NCBI GenBank assembly: GCA_013396525.1 | Contig: VWYX01000012.1 | Span: 2,791,470-2,855,469 of the forward strand | Reading direction: 5' to 3' | DNA from: Chaetorhynchus papuensis | Taxonomy: Eukaryota > Chordata > Aves > Passeriformes > Rhipiduridae | Length of the DNA: 64,000 bases | Part shown: positions 11,901 through 23,900 of the stretch, one piece after another | Layout of the letters: each line of letters opens with the position of its first letter | Position numbering within the stretch: the stretch's first letter is position 1 | The notes under the pieces: model-generated | What the model was told of the DNA's origin: nothing | Seen by the model: the letters and a program-made list of their open reading frames with translations, nothing else | Databases searched by the model: none | Made by a program: the position numbers and the translations under genes

Positions 11901-14900
11901 TTTGCCAACATACTTCTTAAGCTGGAAATCAGAGAGCCCTAAGTCACAGTTGCTGGTGACTGTGCAGGCGTGTCCAGGGAAGCCGCATGTGGGGGCATTC
12001 CTGGGTAACTCACAGCAGACTTTCGCCTTCTGGTTCAACTGTGGAGTAAAGGCAATTATTTCATCTGGGTGTGGATAATGGTTATCTGGCAAATGGGATT
12101 TGGGGGCAAGAAGCGAGGCAGGAGCATGGGGATTTCAGAGTCTTACAGATTCTGTGCCCTCCTGATCTCTCTTTTGCTCCTTCTAAGACAGACCACAGTG
12201 CTATCTGTGAGGACACCAGCACTTATGCTGCTTTTCCCTCAAGTTATTTTGGGGCAGTTTTTCAGGTCCAGTCTTAACTTTAATATAATATCAGCTGAAA
12301 TGTTGCTTCTGCTTGCAGGACCTGTAAAGGACTCTTTGTTGAAATGCTTCTACAAAGTATACTGGCGTTTTTTGATTGCATTTTGTGGCTTCTCCAAGTT
12401 TTGCCATGCAATTTAAGTGCCACGTGTTCTTTTGGGTCTTGAGATACTGTTAAAAACAACCTATTGCTGGAGTAGCCAGTTAATTTTCTCCTCAGCATGA
12501 TCATAGACAGCTTGTGAAAAGAGTTGCGTGTCCATCCCTTGGGTAAACCCCTTTATTTCTAGTTCTGCTGCTAAGAATATTGCCTAACTTCTCTTCCCCA
12601 CATCCTGTGTACTGCAGTGTTAGTCTTTCGCCTGACTCACTTAAGAGCTGCTCGTACCTTCCACTCTGGCAGCTTTTACTAAATATTTAAAGAGGCTCTT
12701 AAGATATGCAGATTAGATTCCCACTGATAGTTTCAAGCAAGTCCTTTCTATTAATTATTCATTATGTGGTAACTAGGCATCCTTATTCAAGCATGTTGGT
12801 TTAGACAGTTCAGAGCACTTGGTCAACTAAATATTGGAACCTGCTCCAAACAAGAACATGTAATAGCCTTGAAATAGAAATGAAAAATGTTTTGGGCACT
12901 TCTTCACAGAACAGAGACAAACACTGACAATAAATTTGCCTCATTAGTATTAGGACTAGCTGCATATCTGCGACCTTATGCCTTTTTCACGATTAGAAGC
13001 CTGGGAAGCCATGTATTGGTTGTGTTGGGGTAACGGAGATGGAAGTGCTGTAACTGCTCATGGCTACATTCCCTGTGTTACCCTAAACTCCACCTCCCAT
13101 ATTCTTCAGTGATTTACTGCTGTGCCTGCTTTCCCTAAAGGAAATGTTTACTCCCTCTCTGAGATGCTGTTCAAATAATGTCATTTAAGATGCTGTCACA
13201 AATACATTCTGTGATTTAATCAGACTTTATTTTTACTTACCTCTGGAATCTGAGTGAGCAGGTTTTCTTTCCCCTCTGCAATAAAAGCCACTTGGCAGCC
13301 AACAAGGACGGGCAGAGTTGTAATTGCTTTCATGTTGTCAGGTGCAGTATAATGCAGTCATGTGGCAATGATACTTTCTGAAAGTTTTTATAACAGTATT
13401 TTATTAGTAACGTTATAAAGCAGTTGCAATAAAGATAAGTCTAACAGTCAATGTCAATTTCTTACAGCTATGTGTGCATATTCTTGGGTGGATGTTTTTA
13501 AGAGCCAGAACCAGGGTGGCTTCAGCAGCAGAGAAGTTGGAGAGTTGTATGACAGTTTTGTTGTGAATTGTTCTATTCAGCATGGCAGGACTCATTGGAA
13601 TTCATTGTGGATCAACAGTCACCTCCTTAGAAAAAAAGAAAAATGTCTTTATTGCACTTTTTTATTAAGGGATGGGGAAAGAGACTATTTTAAAATGCCA
13701 TAAACGGTGGAGCTTTTCCAAGCAGCAGAACAAACCTGCATTGTGTTGATCTTGCCTTCTTCTGTTTTCTCCCCCAGAAACTACTCAGATAGAGGACCCT
13801 CGGGTGCAATGGCGGCGGGAGCAGGAGCACATGCTCAAGGATTACCTTGTCCTGGCCCAGGAGGCCATTGCAGCGCAGAAGGAGATCTATCAAGTGAAGC
13901 AGCAGAGGCTTGAGCTGGCCCAGCAGGAGTATCGGCAGCTGCACGATGTTTGGGAGCACAAATTGGGCTCTCAGACCAGCTGTGAGTAGTTAGTGAACTC
14001 TTAACCAGTGACTTCCTCAGCTGTGGACCCAGTAGGGCAGTAAAGGCATGAAAGCTGATCCTTGGATGGAGTGCTGGGATGATGTGCCATGTGAATGTTC
14101 ATGTTTAAGGAGTTTGTCCCAAAAGCAGTGTCTGCCCAGCGCCTGTTTGGTAAAGGCTGATTGGTGTGAAACACTCCTGTGTGTGGCTCTGTCACTGGAG
14201 TCAACGTGCAGATTTTCTGCATGGGCTTCAACAAATGTTAAAAAATGTGGTGGTTGGCTCTGTGTGAAAACGTTAAGTTACATGGTATTTTCCTTGATTC
14301 CCCTGTTTAAAGGGGAATCAAGGAAACAAGGCAAGAAGGTCCATCTTGGATAGTATTCCCAGGCCCTTTTGTAGTTTTATATCCCAGGCAGTTGAGTGAT
14401 GGTCTGGTGGAGCTGAGGGTCTGTGTTTTACGCCGTGTTCCAAGTCACCATTGGTGGATTGCCTCTCCATGTGTGAAGAACAGCAGTTTGTGCTCCATAT
14501 TCTTCATCACACAGAAAGCATCAATACCGATGTTGCTTCAGGATTTGGTGCAGAAATGTTTTTAGAATGCTGTATTTCCTCCTTAGTGGTACTAGTTAGG
14601 AGCTGGAAAATGTCCAGAACAGGATTTATTTCCTGCATGTATTCCAGAATTTTTTTATAATCCTCAGTATTGCAGAATTTCTGTGTTCTTGTCAGCCACA
14701 TCAGTGGACTGACCTCCCCCTGCTTCACTCTTTTGAGTTATGTCTGATGGTGGAGAATTCCACTGGCTAATCCTGTGCCTCACGTTAAAAATTTTTAAGT
14801 AGCTTATTGTCAGCTGAGGGATTCTTGTTTGACAAGGGTCCCGTCCCTCCTCTCTAAAGAACTGGGTTTGGTCTTTTCTTAGGAGTACTCTGCCCAAGTA

Positions 14901-17900
14901 CTGGTGTTCCAGAGCAGTGCACTGAGAACATGAGTTACATTGGCGAGGTGTGATCTGTCTTGAAAAATGCAACCAAACAGAAATAACTAGAAATGCTTTC
15001 TCATGTTTTATAGGGAATAAACTGATGGCCACAAGGGTCAAAATATCTCCCTTGCCTACAGCTACCCTAACAGCATTGCACACTAGGGAGCTTCTGTACC
15101 TTCTGAGGCAGAAGGGGTTTAACTGCTGCTGAGAAGAGAGTTCTGCTCTTAATGGGGCATTGATTTAATGTGGTGTGACACACTGTATGGTTGGTCATGT
15201 CCTCAAGGCTGTGAAAAGGCTTGCATCACATTTTTCAGTTTCTTCTCATTCTTAGCTTTTCTTTGTTTCTAAACATTCAGTGGGTTGTTTGTTCAGTGAG
15301 GAAGTCTGACAACAATAATTAAGTAAACCTTCATGCAATGCCTGTCCCTTCAGTTCTCTTAAATGCCTTTGGAAATGCAGGAGGCTGCACTGTTGAATGG
15401 AGTGAACGTGTTTGAGAGTTGGAGTTAAGTGTATTAACCTGGAACAAGTCGTGACTTTGGAGATGCAGGACATGCTTTGGCCCCTTCAGTCTGTACTTTT
15501 TGTGGAGTACTTGACTGCACTGTTGCCTTTCCCTGTCTTGGAGCAGTGAGATGTGGGAATTGGGTAACAGGCCTACACCAGCAACGTGTGGAGATCTGGG
15601 TGTGCAGGAGTGATGGGAAATCTCGATCTGTAGTGGGGCTGGTAAAAGCGTAGGGAGGAAGGCAGAGCTGCTAAACTGGCTGCTGTATTTGTTCCAGTGC
15701 TCTCTGGCTCATCTTCAAGTTCCAAGTATGACCCCGAGATCCTCAAAGCAGAGATTGCTACTACAAAATCCAGGGTGAGTATTACAAATGGACCTTTGCT
15801 TGCCATGAGTAGTGTTCAGATATTTCCAGAGCTCATGGCAAATACTGAAAGGAGATGCCAAAGCAGTTGGAGGAGCTAATGTTGCCATTTTTAATCTAGG
15901 AGGTCATTTATCAGAATTTTCTAACGTTGCAGTCTTGGGAATTTGAAGCAGGTTTGTTTTCCACCTGAGACTTTAGCCTGGCTTGGCAGCTGGCAGGGCA
16001 GGATCCGCTGCGGGACGTGGAGCCGCATGCTGGCTCCGCCGAGGGCTGCAGAGCTGCGGGTCCTCCCCAGGGACTGGCAGCTGTTGTGTGCCGGGCTCAG
16101 TGCGGGCTGGCAGCAGGGGAGGGTGTGCTCTCACGCAGAGCTCACTTTGGGAGGAAGAAAGGACTAAAGTAAAGTAGGTCAGTGTGGCCTCTGTGGAGGA
16201 ATATAAAACAGCAGGCTGTAGGGTCAGTGCATTTACAGTATGTATTATCATCCTGCTGTGTTACTCGTGCAGTGGGGCCCTTCAGTTTGGGGGCTTGGAG
16301 GGTGGCTTCAGTTGCTGCAGTGTGACTCCTGTCCTGATGCTTAGCAGTTTTTGTAATGACCGGGAAGGTTTTAAACATTTCTAAATGTTTAAAACCTTCC
16401 TAGAAATTACAACCATCCTAGAAATTACTAAGTGTTTCATTGCTGTCTTTTTCGAATTTTTCTCAACTTTTCCGCTTACATGGTTGGTACTTCCCTTGAG
16501 CCCCTTGTTAAGAGGTGTAATAGCAGCTACTGGATAAAGCCCTAGGCAGTGATAAAGTCCTGAGGAGGCAGCAGTCAGGGCTGCTTGCTACTCTTGAGAT
16601 GAGCTGATTACCTGGAAACTTTGTTTAGAGATCTGTCTACACTGAATAAGTTTTGAATTGAATGGGTAGTGCTGTACCTAAATACTCATATAAAATATCA
16701 TTCTAAAAATGTGACACCTTGCTGCAGGTTAATAAACTCAAGAGAGAAGTAGCTCACATGAAGCAAGAGCTCCAGTACAAAGAGCATGGATTTCAAACAC
16801 TGAAGAAGTAAGTGTGTTCTCAAGATCTCTTTTTTTCAGAACATCCCTGGCTTGCAATGCATCCCCCACTACATTTATAAATAGCTGCCTAAATAACATA
16901 AGCTGAAATAGGCTGCTGCTGCTATCTTTAGGCTGAAAGCAGTACCCAGCCTTGGGGGAGTTTTATCAAATCAGTGCCTGTATGGGATTGACCACGTTAG
17001 AACTGACTTCATGGCAAAAAGGTTTTGAACCAGGATCTCATCCGTTAACTGATACTCTGTTTTACTCAGTATTGCTCAATATGGATGACAGTACAGTCCA
17101 TTGTCTTAATTATAGGAGCCATTGATTTAGGACACTGAGGAAAAAGTGGAGGTGGAGTGGAAGGGGAGGAAAAGTTTCAGGTACTTACCTTTGTGTGATG
17201 AGAAATCTGGCATCTTTTAGATAAATGTTTATTATAAGGGTCAACCGTGGTAGAATTCCTTTGAGGAAAGGGAAGGATAAAGTTGTAATTAGGTTGTGCA
17301 AGCAAATACATCTGTGCATGTGAGTCTGTGCATGGTTTTTGAAATCATGACTGACAATAAGGTAGTGCTCATAGATGGCTAAGCTGGTCCTCCCTAGGTT
17401 AGAAACAAGGCAGCTAGCAGCAGTCTGCCCTTAACACACTGTTCTGGGGGGGATTGTGTGCACCTTTGTCCTCCCTCAGGAGTCAGAGATGATGATATTG
17501 CTGAAATCAGAGTTCTGAAGCTTGATGTACTGCTGAGTGGAGTAACTTAGGCAGTGGTGAGTGGGGTCCTTTGTTGCTTCTCTTGTCCTTGTTATACTTT
17601 GGAGTGTGCTTTTCTTGAAAATCCATGTCAAGATGTGTGCATCTAGGATGATTCAATTAACTGGATGTTATTAAGTGTTAGCTTACTGTTTTTTTGAAAT
17701 TTCTCTACAGAATTGACATGAAAATGTCTGATACTCAAGGTGGCTACAAACTTGATGAGGCACAAGCCATTTTAAGTGAAATGAAGGCTCTCAAGAAGGC
17801 CATCACTTCAGGGGAGAAGGAAAAACAGGACCTCATTCAGGTATTGGAACAAGATGACTTTATAGTATTTTGTGTCACCATGGCTAGAAGATTGAATTTC

Positions 17901-20900
17901 TGAGAAGTAATTTAAGGATTTTTTATTTCAGATACATAATTGAGATTTTTATTAACATAAACTAGTTCTGTCTTGTGGTTGGACTGCAGCCTCTGCAGTT
18001 GTTCAGATCCTGGATATGAGAAGTATAAAATACAGTCCAGCCATGCCTAACCTTGGGTTTGCAGTGTCTGAGTGGGCACAGCAAACATGGTCAGATCTGA
18101 GTCATGGGGATAGGCTGAAGGTATGTAGCTGCTGAGGTACTTTGGGCAGAAGTGAGCTCACCTCATGACTTTTTGTGGTTTTAGAGCTTGGCCAGGTTAA
18201 AAGACAGCTTTGTGAATGACAGAGGATCCCAGTCGGACCTGTGGGCCAGCAGCGTGTCTGTGGAAAGCTCCAGCCCCCTGCTGCCCCGGCAGTACCTGGA
18301 TGTCAGCTCCCAGACAGATGTTTCAGGAAATGTGAGTAATGTGTGAGAGGCCCTGTGCATGTGGAGGCATTCCTCTGAGCTGTGTGTAGCACTACCTCAC
18401 TATGAATTTCCGAGCACGGACAAGTTTCTGTGAAATCATACCTTGTCCTGGTTTAAACTGCAGCGTGACTTTGTTTTTGTGTGCAGTGTTAATGGATCTC
18501 TAAGGGCAACCCAATGTTTCCCCACACTGTCTCTATCAGAGCAACCCAGGTGGGAATCAAAGGGAGGGAAGTTTGATTTTGCCTGTAGGTGTAGCTTCTT
18601 TTGATGCAAATATTCCCTTAGCTCTTCATAGCAGTGATAAGTTACGAGACAAGAAACGTTCAGCAGTTCTGTACAGGATAAGCTCAGACAGGGACTCTTC
18701 CCCTAAGAGTGTTTGGATTTCATGGGACTACAAGTGAGAACAAGAGCTTATGTGCAGATATTTTGATGCCCCCAAAGCTGTAGTGCTCATAAACCTTCAG
18801 TCCCACACCTGCAAGGAGATCAGAAGTGCCGGGTTGATCCCAGCCTCGGTAAGCACTCGATCAGTGCTGGGGGTACATCTTATTCCTCACAGGACAGCAC
18901 AGAGCCTCTCCCATGAACCTTTATTAAATGTTTGCAGCCACTTTCAGTCAGGGCCACGCATGTTAGTAAAGATCTGCAGATGTGGGCATGATGGGATGTC
19001 CCGTGTCTTTAAGACTTTACAGCCAAAGCAAGATGTAAAGCCAAAATACAATGCAGCACTTAAGGATGAAAAGAGCATTTAAGAAGGATTGCAAAGGTAT
19101 TTGTGTGTGCATAGAAACAGAAGCCCAAGACAGATGGGGTGGATTTTTTCTTTTTTCTAGGCCAGAAAGAGCCTTTGAATCTTGTTGGGGTTTAAGTATT
19201 TGAAGAAAACATGAAAAATGTAATCAAATGCAGTATGTTCCTGTTCTATGATTGGTTTAGCTAGGAAATGACTTTGACAAGATCAAGTGTCACTTGTAAC
19301 AGTGTAAAGGAAATGCCAAAGAGGAGGGGTTCCTAAGTTGCTGATTTGATGTTTTGTGTCTCAGTTTATTGCCAGCAGCAGTAACCAGCTGGCCGAGAAG
19401 GTGCGACTACGGCTGCAGTATGAAGAGGCAAAGAGAAGGTAATTCTTTGGCCCATTGCTCCTTTTGGTTGTCACACAGCTTATTCTGAGGACGTGTTTCT
19501 CTAGAAGAGGTGCCACCAGACTGAAACCCAGCATTACTGCTATGTAAATATGGTAATTTTTGAGCCAGTGGGACAATAGGCTTTTTGGGCCAGTGTTATC
19601 GTTCAAGAAATAAATAACCATCCTAGAAATTACTAAGGCATGACTAATACATAAAGAATTCAGTCTGGCCACACCTATGGGGACATAAGTGGTTCTGCTA
19701 CCTGTTGCTAATGCTTCCCCATTCCTAATAAGGAGACTGCACTGCAAGGCATCTCCTTACCTTATTTGAAATGAATGAATGTTTGTGTGCCTGAGTGTGA
19801 TAAGGAGAAATGTATATTGTGTTAACACCTTACATCAAAATATTGTCAATGGCTGCAGTTCCAGAGCTTATCTGTAAGAATTTAAGTTTTCACCTTTGTC
19901 CTCTGATCTCAGATGAATGAAGAATAGATGTAAAAAAAAATATTCTATCTACTTAACAGGCCAATTTAAGCAAAAGCTTTCCAGGATTTACTTTTTAATA
20001 GATAATAGCTAACACAAGTGTGTAGTTAAATGAAAAACCACCAAGAATTATTACTTAGATTTTGGCTGGCCCAGTCTTTGTTCAGTTATGTAACCATTGC
20101 TGGGGGTGACTTCTTTCTTCACTTTTAACTGCTCTAGAGGGACTTTGCAACTCCAGAATAACAAAGTTCAGATGCATGGTACAATCTGTGCTTGGGATAT
20201 ATGCAGAGAGAAGGCTTTTTCTCCAACCTCTGGTTAGAAATAAGAGCCTTAAGGCTGAAGTTACTCATAATGCTCTCATTTTGGTGTATTGGCATGGCCA
20301 GTAGGCCTTGTTTCTCAGTGGCATAAAATTTGGTCTGTGTCTGTGGCAGTTGTCAAAGACTGCGTGCCCAGCTGCTTTTGACACGAATTTACACTTCTCT
20401 TTGTAGGTGGAGCAATTTTATCAGAACTGTTTATTTTGCCAGTCCAAGATTTGCCAAACTACCATGACATTCAAATCATTCACTGACTTTTTAAGGCAAC
20501 ATTAAAAATATCTTTCCTTCAGATGCAGTGGTTAATTTTGCAGTGTTAAAATTTCTTTTTACTTCTAAGCTTTGCTGAAGGCTGCATTTCAATTCACACT
20601 GACTTTACACCTTCAGATTGAAGAGAAATACTCTTACTTTATCCAGTATCTTTTCCGAGGAGGGGCAAGTGAATAGTGACAAGCCTGAGAACATATTTAA
20701 TATGCTCTTTATAAAGAGAGAGAGAACTTTATAAAGACAGCACAGTAGTTCATTTGAAATGACAATGAGGGGCATACAGCACACACTGCAGTTAAAGAAT
20801 ACTTGCTTGCCCATCTTTGTCTTAGGTTGTCTGTAGGTGTTTCTCAGAGTTTAAAAAACATTATCATGAGGAAAGATGGATCTAAATGGACATGAATAAT

Positions 20901-23900
20901 TGATGCTAAAATGAAAAGATCTCCAACTATCAGAGCACTGTGGTTTTGGCGCAGTATTTAGTAGGAGCTGCAGAAACAAATACCTCAACTGGTTTAAAAC
21001 TGGAACAATACTATGGATATAGTGACTCACAAGGAACCGTCTGTTCCTGTGAAAATTCTTCCTTGTGATGTTAGAAGTGTTTCCTGTCCCCACAGCAGCA
21101 TTAAAATGTTCCAAAAACACAATAGAAGACTAAGTACTTTGCCCACGCATGTACTGTGAAGGAACCAAGTGATGGAAATACATGTGTTTTATTAGCTTTG
21201 CAGTATCTGGAAAGGTGAAACTTAAGGCTTGAAATCAAGATGGTCCCAATATTAACTAGTGTAGAACTGCTAGATCTGTAAGGGGCTGGTGCTTTTGAAA
21301 GCAGGCTCTGGCAGATACTGTTTGCACCATCGCTGTGGACCAGGCTGAAAGTTCAGATGTAGGTGAATATCTGACTGAACTTCACCACACCAGAACTGCC
21401 AGGACCCAGTGCCCTTCCCCCCACTACATCCTTTCCTGTCACAGCTCAGGGACACAACAGACTCCTAGAGCAGGTAATGTAAAACCTGCAAAAAAGGGCA
21501 CAGGGCAGCTACAGTGACAAACCTTTGGCTTAATTATATTCAAAACTGAATATAAATATAAATTGAAACTGGTAATGGGTGTCATGTCAGAAAGGTTGTC
21601 ATTGCTACATCTCAGCAAGGAGATAGCTGCTGCAGGATAAATGTAATCAGAGATACAACTAACCTGTGCTGTGCAATTCCAGACATGTAGCAGTAACTCA
21701 GCTTGCGTAGCACTCGCACCCTGCACTGTTCTGGTTTCTTCAGCAGTTAAACTTTCAGCCTGGGTTCCGTGTGACTGGTGGTAACTCAGGGATTTTAGAA
21801 GTATGGTTTTTTAATCTCCTAAAACGAAATATTTTAATGTCACATTAAGCAGCATTACAACAATGGTGGGTATTTGACTGGTCAGTTTTTAAACCACACC
21901 TGCCACTTCGTTTGTGGGTTTTTTTTCTCAAGAACAGAGGCTTATCTGATACAGGATTGTTAATTACTGGTTGTAGATACACCTTAGTGTATGCTCCTGT
22001 GGAGATGCATGTGCTCTGAACAATCTCCAGAGAGACTAAAAATTTTATGTGCTATGCCTGTGTTGCATAACAATAGGAAGTACTAACTTTCCCTAATTAA
22101 CAAAAAAGAGACTTGTTATGACAATGAATAAATCATCTAACTGCCTTTTCTAGTTAGAAAGAGAACAATTAAATAAAACTTGAGCTTCCTGTTCTGTATT
22201 TGTTCAGTCTGGTGGCCATTCAGAAAGATGGTGTGACCTGAGCCCAGCACTGCAAGCCCAGCCTGGCTCAGCAGTGATGCAGTTCAGACTCAGGCAGTGA
22301 ATGCTGAAGGGCTGGAGTGTTCAGCCAAGTGCACACCTTCTGCAGCATGTTTCTTTTGTAATAGTGCTGTTTTATTGGAAAAATAGAATAATAAACCTCC
22401 TTTTAGCTGAGAAGGGGCAAAATAATGATCGTGTACCAAAGGTAAAACTGGAGGTTAGTTTAACAAAGCTTTTAGACTCAGAAATGCATAGAGAACAAAT
22501 TCCAGTGGAAAAGCCACATCCATGCAAATGTATGCCAAAAGTGATCAGATTTATGCCAGCCAATCCTCTTAGACTCATATCCCTTCAAAATGCACAGAGG
22601 AATTCTTGGATTATGAATTAATGCCACTGTTAATTCTTCGTTGGAGCACAGTATTGCACTTAATCAGGCACTGGAAAACAAAACAGTTCTTAAGACGACC
22701 TAAAAATAGTTGAGCTGAATATCTATCAATTATGGAACTTTAATTAGAGTAAGCAACCTGCTGTGGGAAATGGGTTTACAGAAAGCAATGCTTCTCTTCA
22801 GAAAGGTGATCTCTAGCCTGTCTGCTGTGGTGGTGGAGGCAGGTCAGTGTGTGTGAGCCTAATCCTTCACAGGCTCTCTCGGGGCTCGAGTTCCTCTTGG
22901 CCTCTGAAGCTTGGAAGACAAAGCTTTATTCTTCAAGGCCATTCAGGAGCCTTGTTGCAGCTGCTGCCCAGATCTGCATCTTATTGCTTACTCCCCACAC
23001 TTCATTTTGCTGGTTGGCACTGAATTTGCTCTGTGTGCTGGTTTGCTGAAGGAAGCACACACCATCCTCTGCATTTTTGCAGCATAAACCTAATTCTAGA
23101 GAGATTAATCCAGAACAGTACCTGCAACTATTTGCTGTGCCCAATATAAGTCCAGTAACTCTGTCACCAGATCACAAAGCCCTCTTCAAAGAGAGATGCA
23201 TGTTGGACATTCATTTTACATGGCACTTCCATTTCTTATGTATTTACTAAACCCGAGCGAGGGATTAACCTGAGTTCATCACGTGAAGGGGCACATATGC
23301 CTTGACTCTCTGGTGTTCTGCCAGGTGAATTATTTTTGCATTATCTTACAAAATACTTTTTCTCCTTGTTTGCCTTCTAAGCTTTTCAAATTTTTTTCAC
23401 CTCAGCCCATTCTGCCCTTCCCATTTCCTGCTTCCCACTTCATTTTTTGGATTGTGTGAGTTCAGAAACACAAGTCCTTGGTAATTCTTAGTCATCTTTA
23501 TCTATACTATTGTTTCTCATCAAACTACCATGATCAGCCTGTCAGGTCTTGAAGAGTTATAGGTCAGTGAGTGCAAAGGAGGCAGCTTCCTTTGGGAAGA
23601 CTGACACCACTGCCCTTGGCTCTGTATCCTGGCCTGCTGCTGGTTTTCTGCTTCCCTCTGTATGTTGCATTGCAAAGCTGACCATCTGTGGACCTAAGTG
23701 AGCAGCTCAGATATTTGGGAAATTTGGAATGGACAGATGTTTGGAGTGAGCAGCCTCCTTACCTGCCACAAGTTGTGCTTTCCTCCGCTGTCTGTCAAAG
23801 CTCTTGCTAAATTCTACATCTGTATTGCTGTTGCTTTTAGTCATTATCTTCCTGCGTGAGCTGTGTGGTGTGGTGCTGAAACCCTGGTGATATGGGCTTT

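Larger units (their letters stand above)
15775..16727. other. WWC1 intron 4
   Basis: 0.95 kb with a GC-richer patch at 15980-16140, a perfect palindrome at 16363-16400 and two copies of a TCCTAGAAATTAC motif right after it. Confidence 0.85.
16808..19364. other. WWC1 introns 5-7
   Basis: The introns at 16808-17710, 17841-18184 and 18332-19364 show only unique-looking sequence. No repeat or regulatory site is recognised. Confidence 0.8.
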
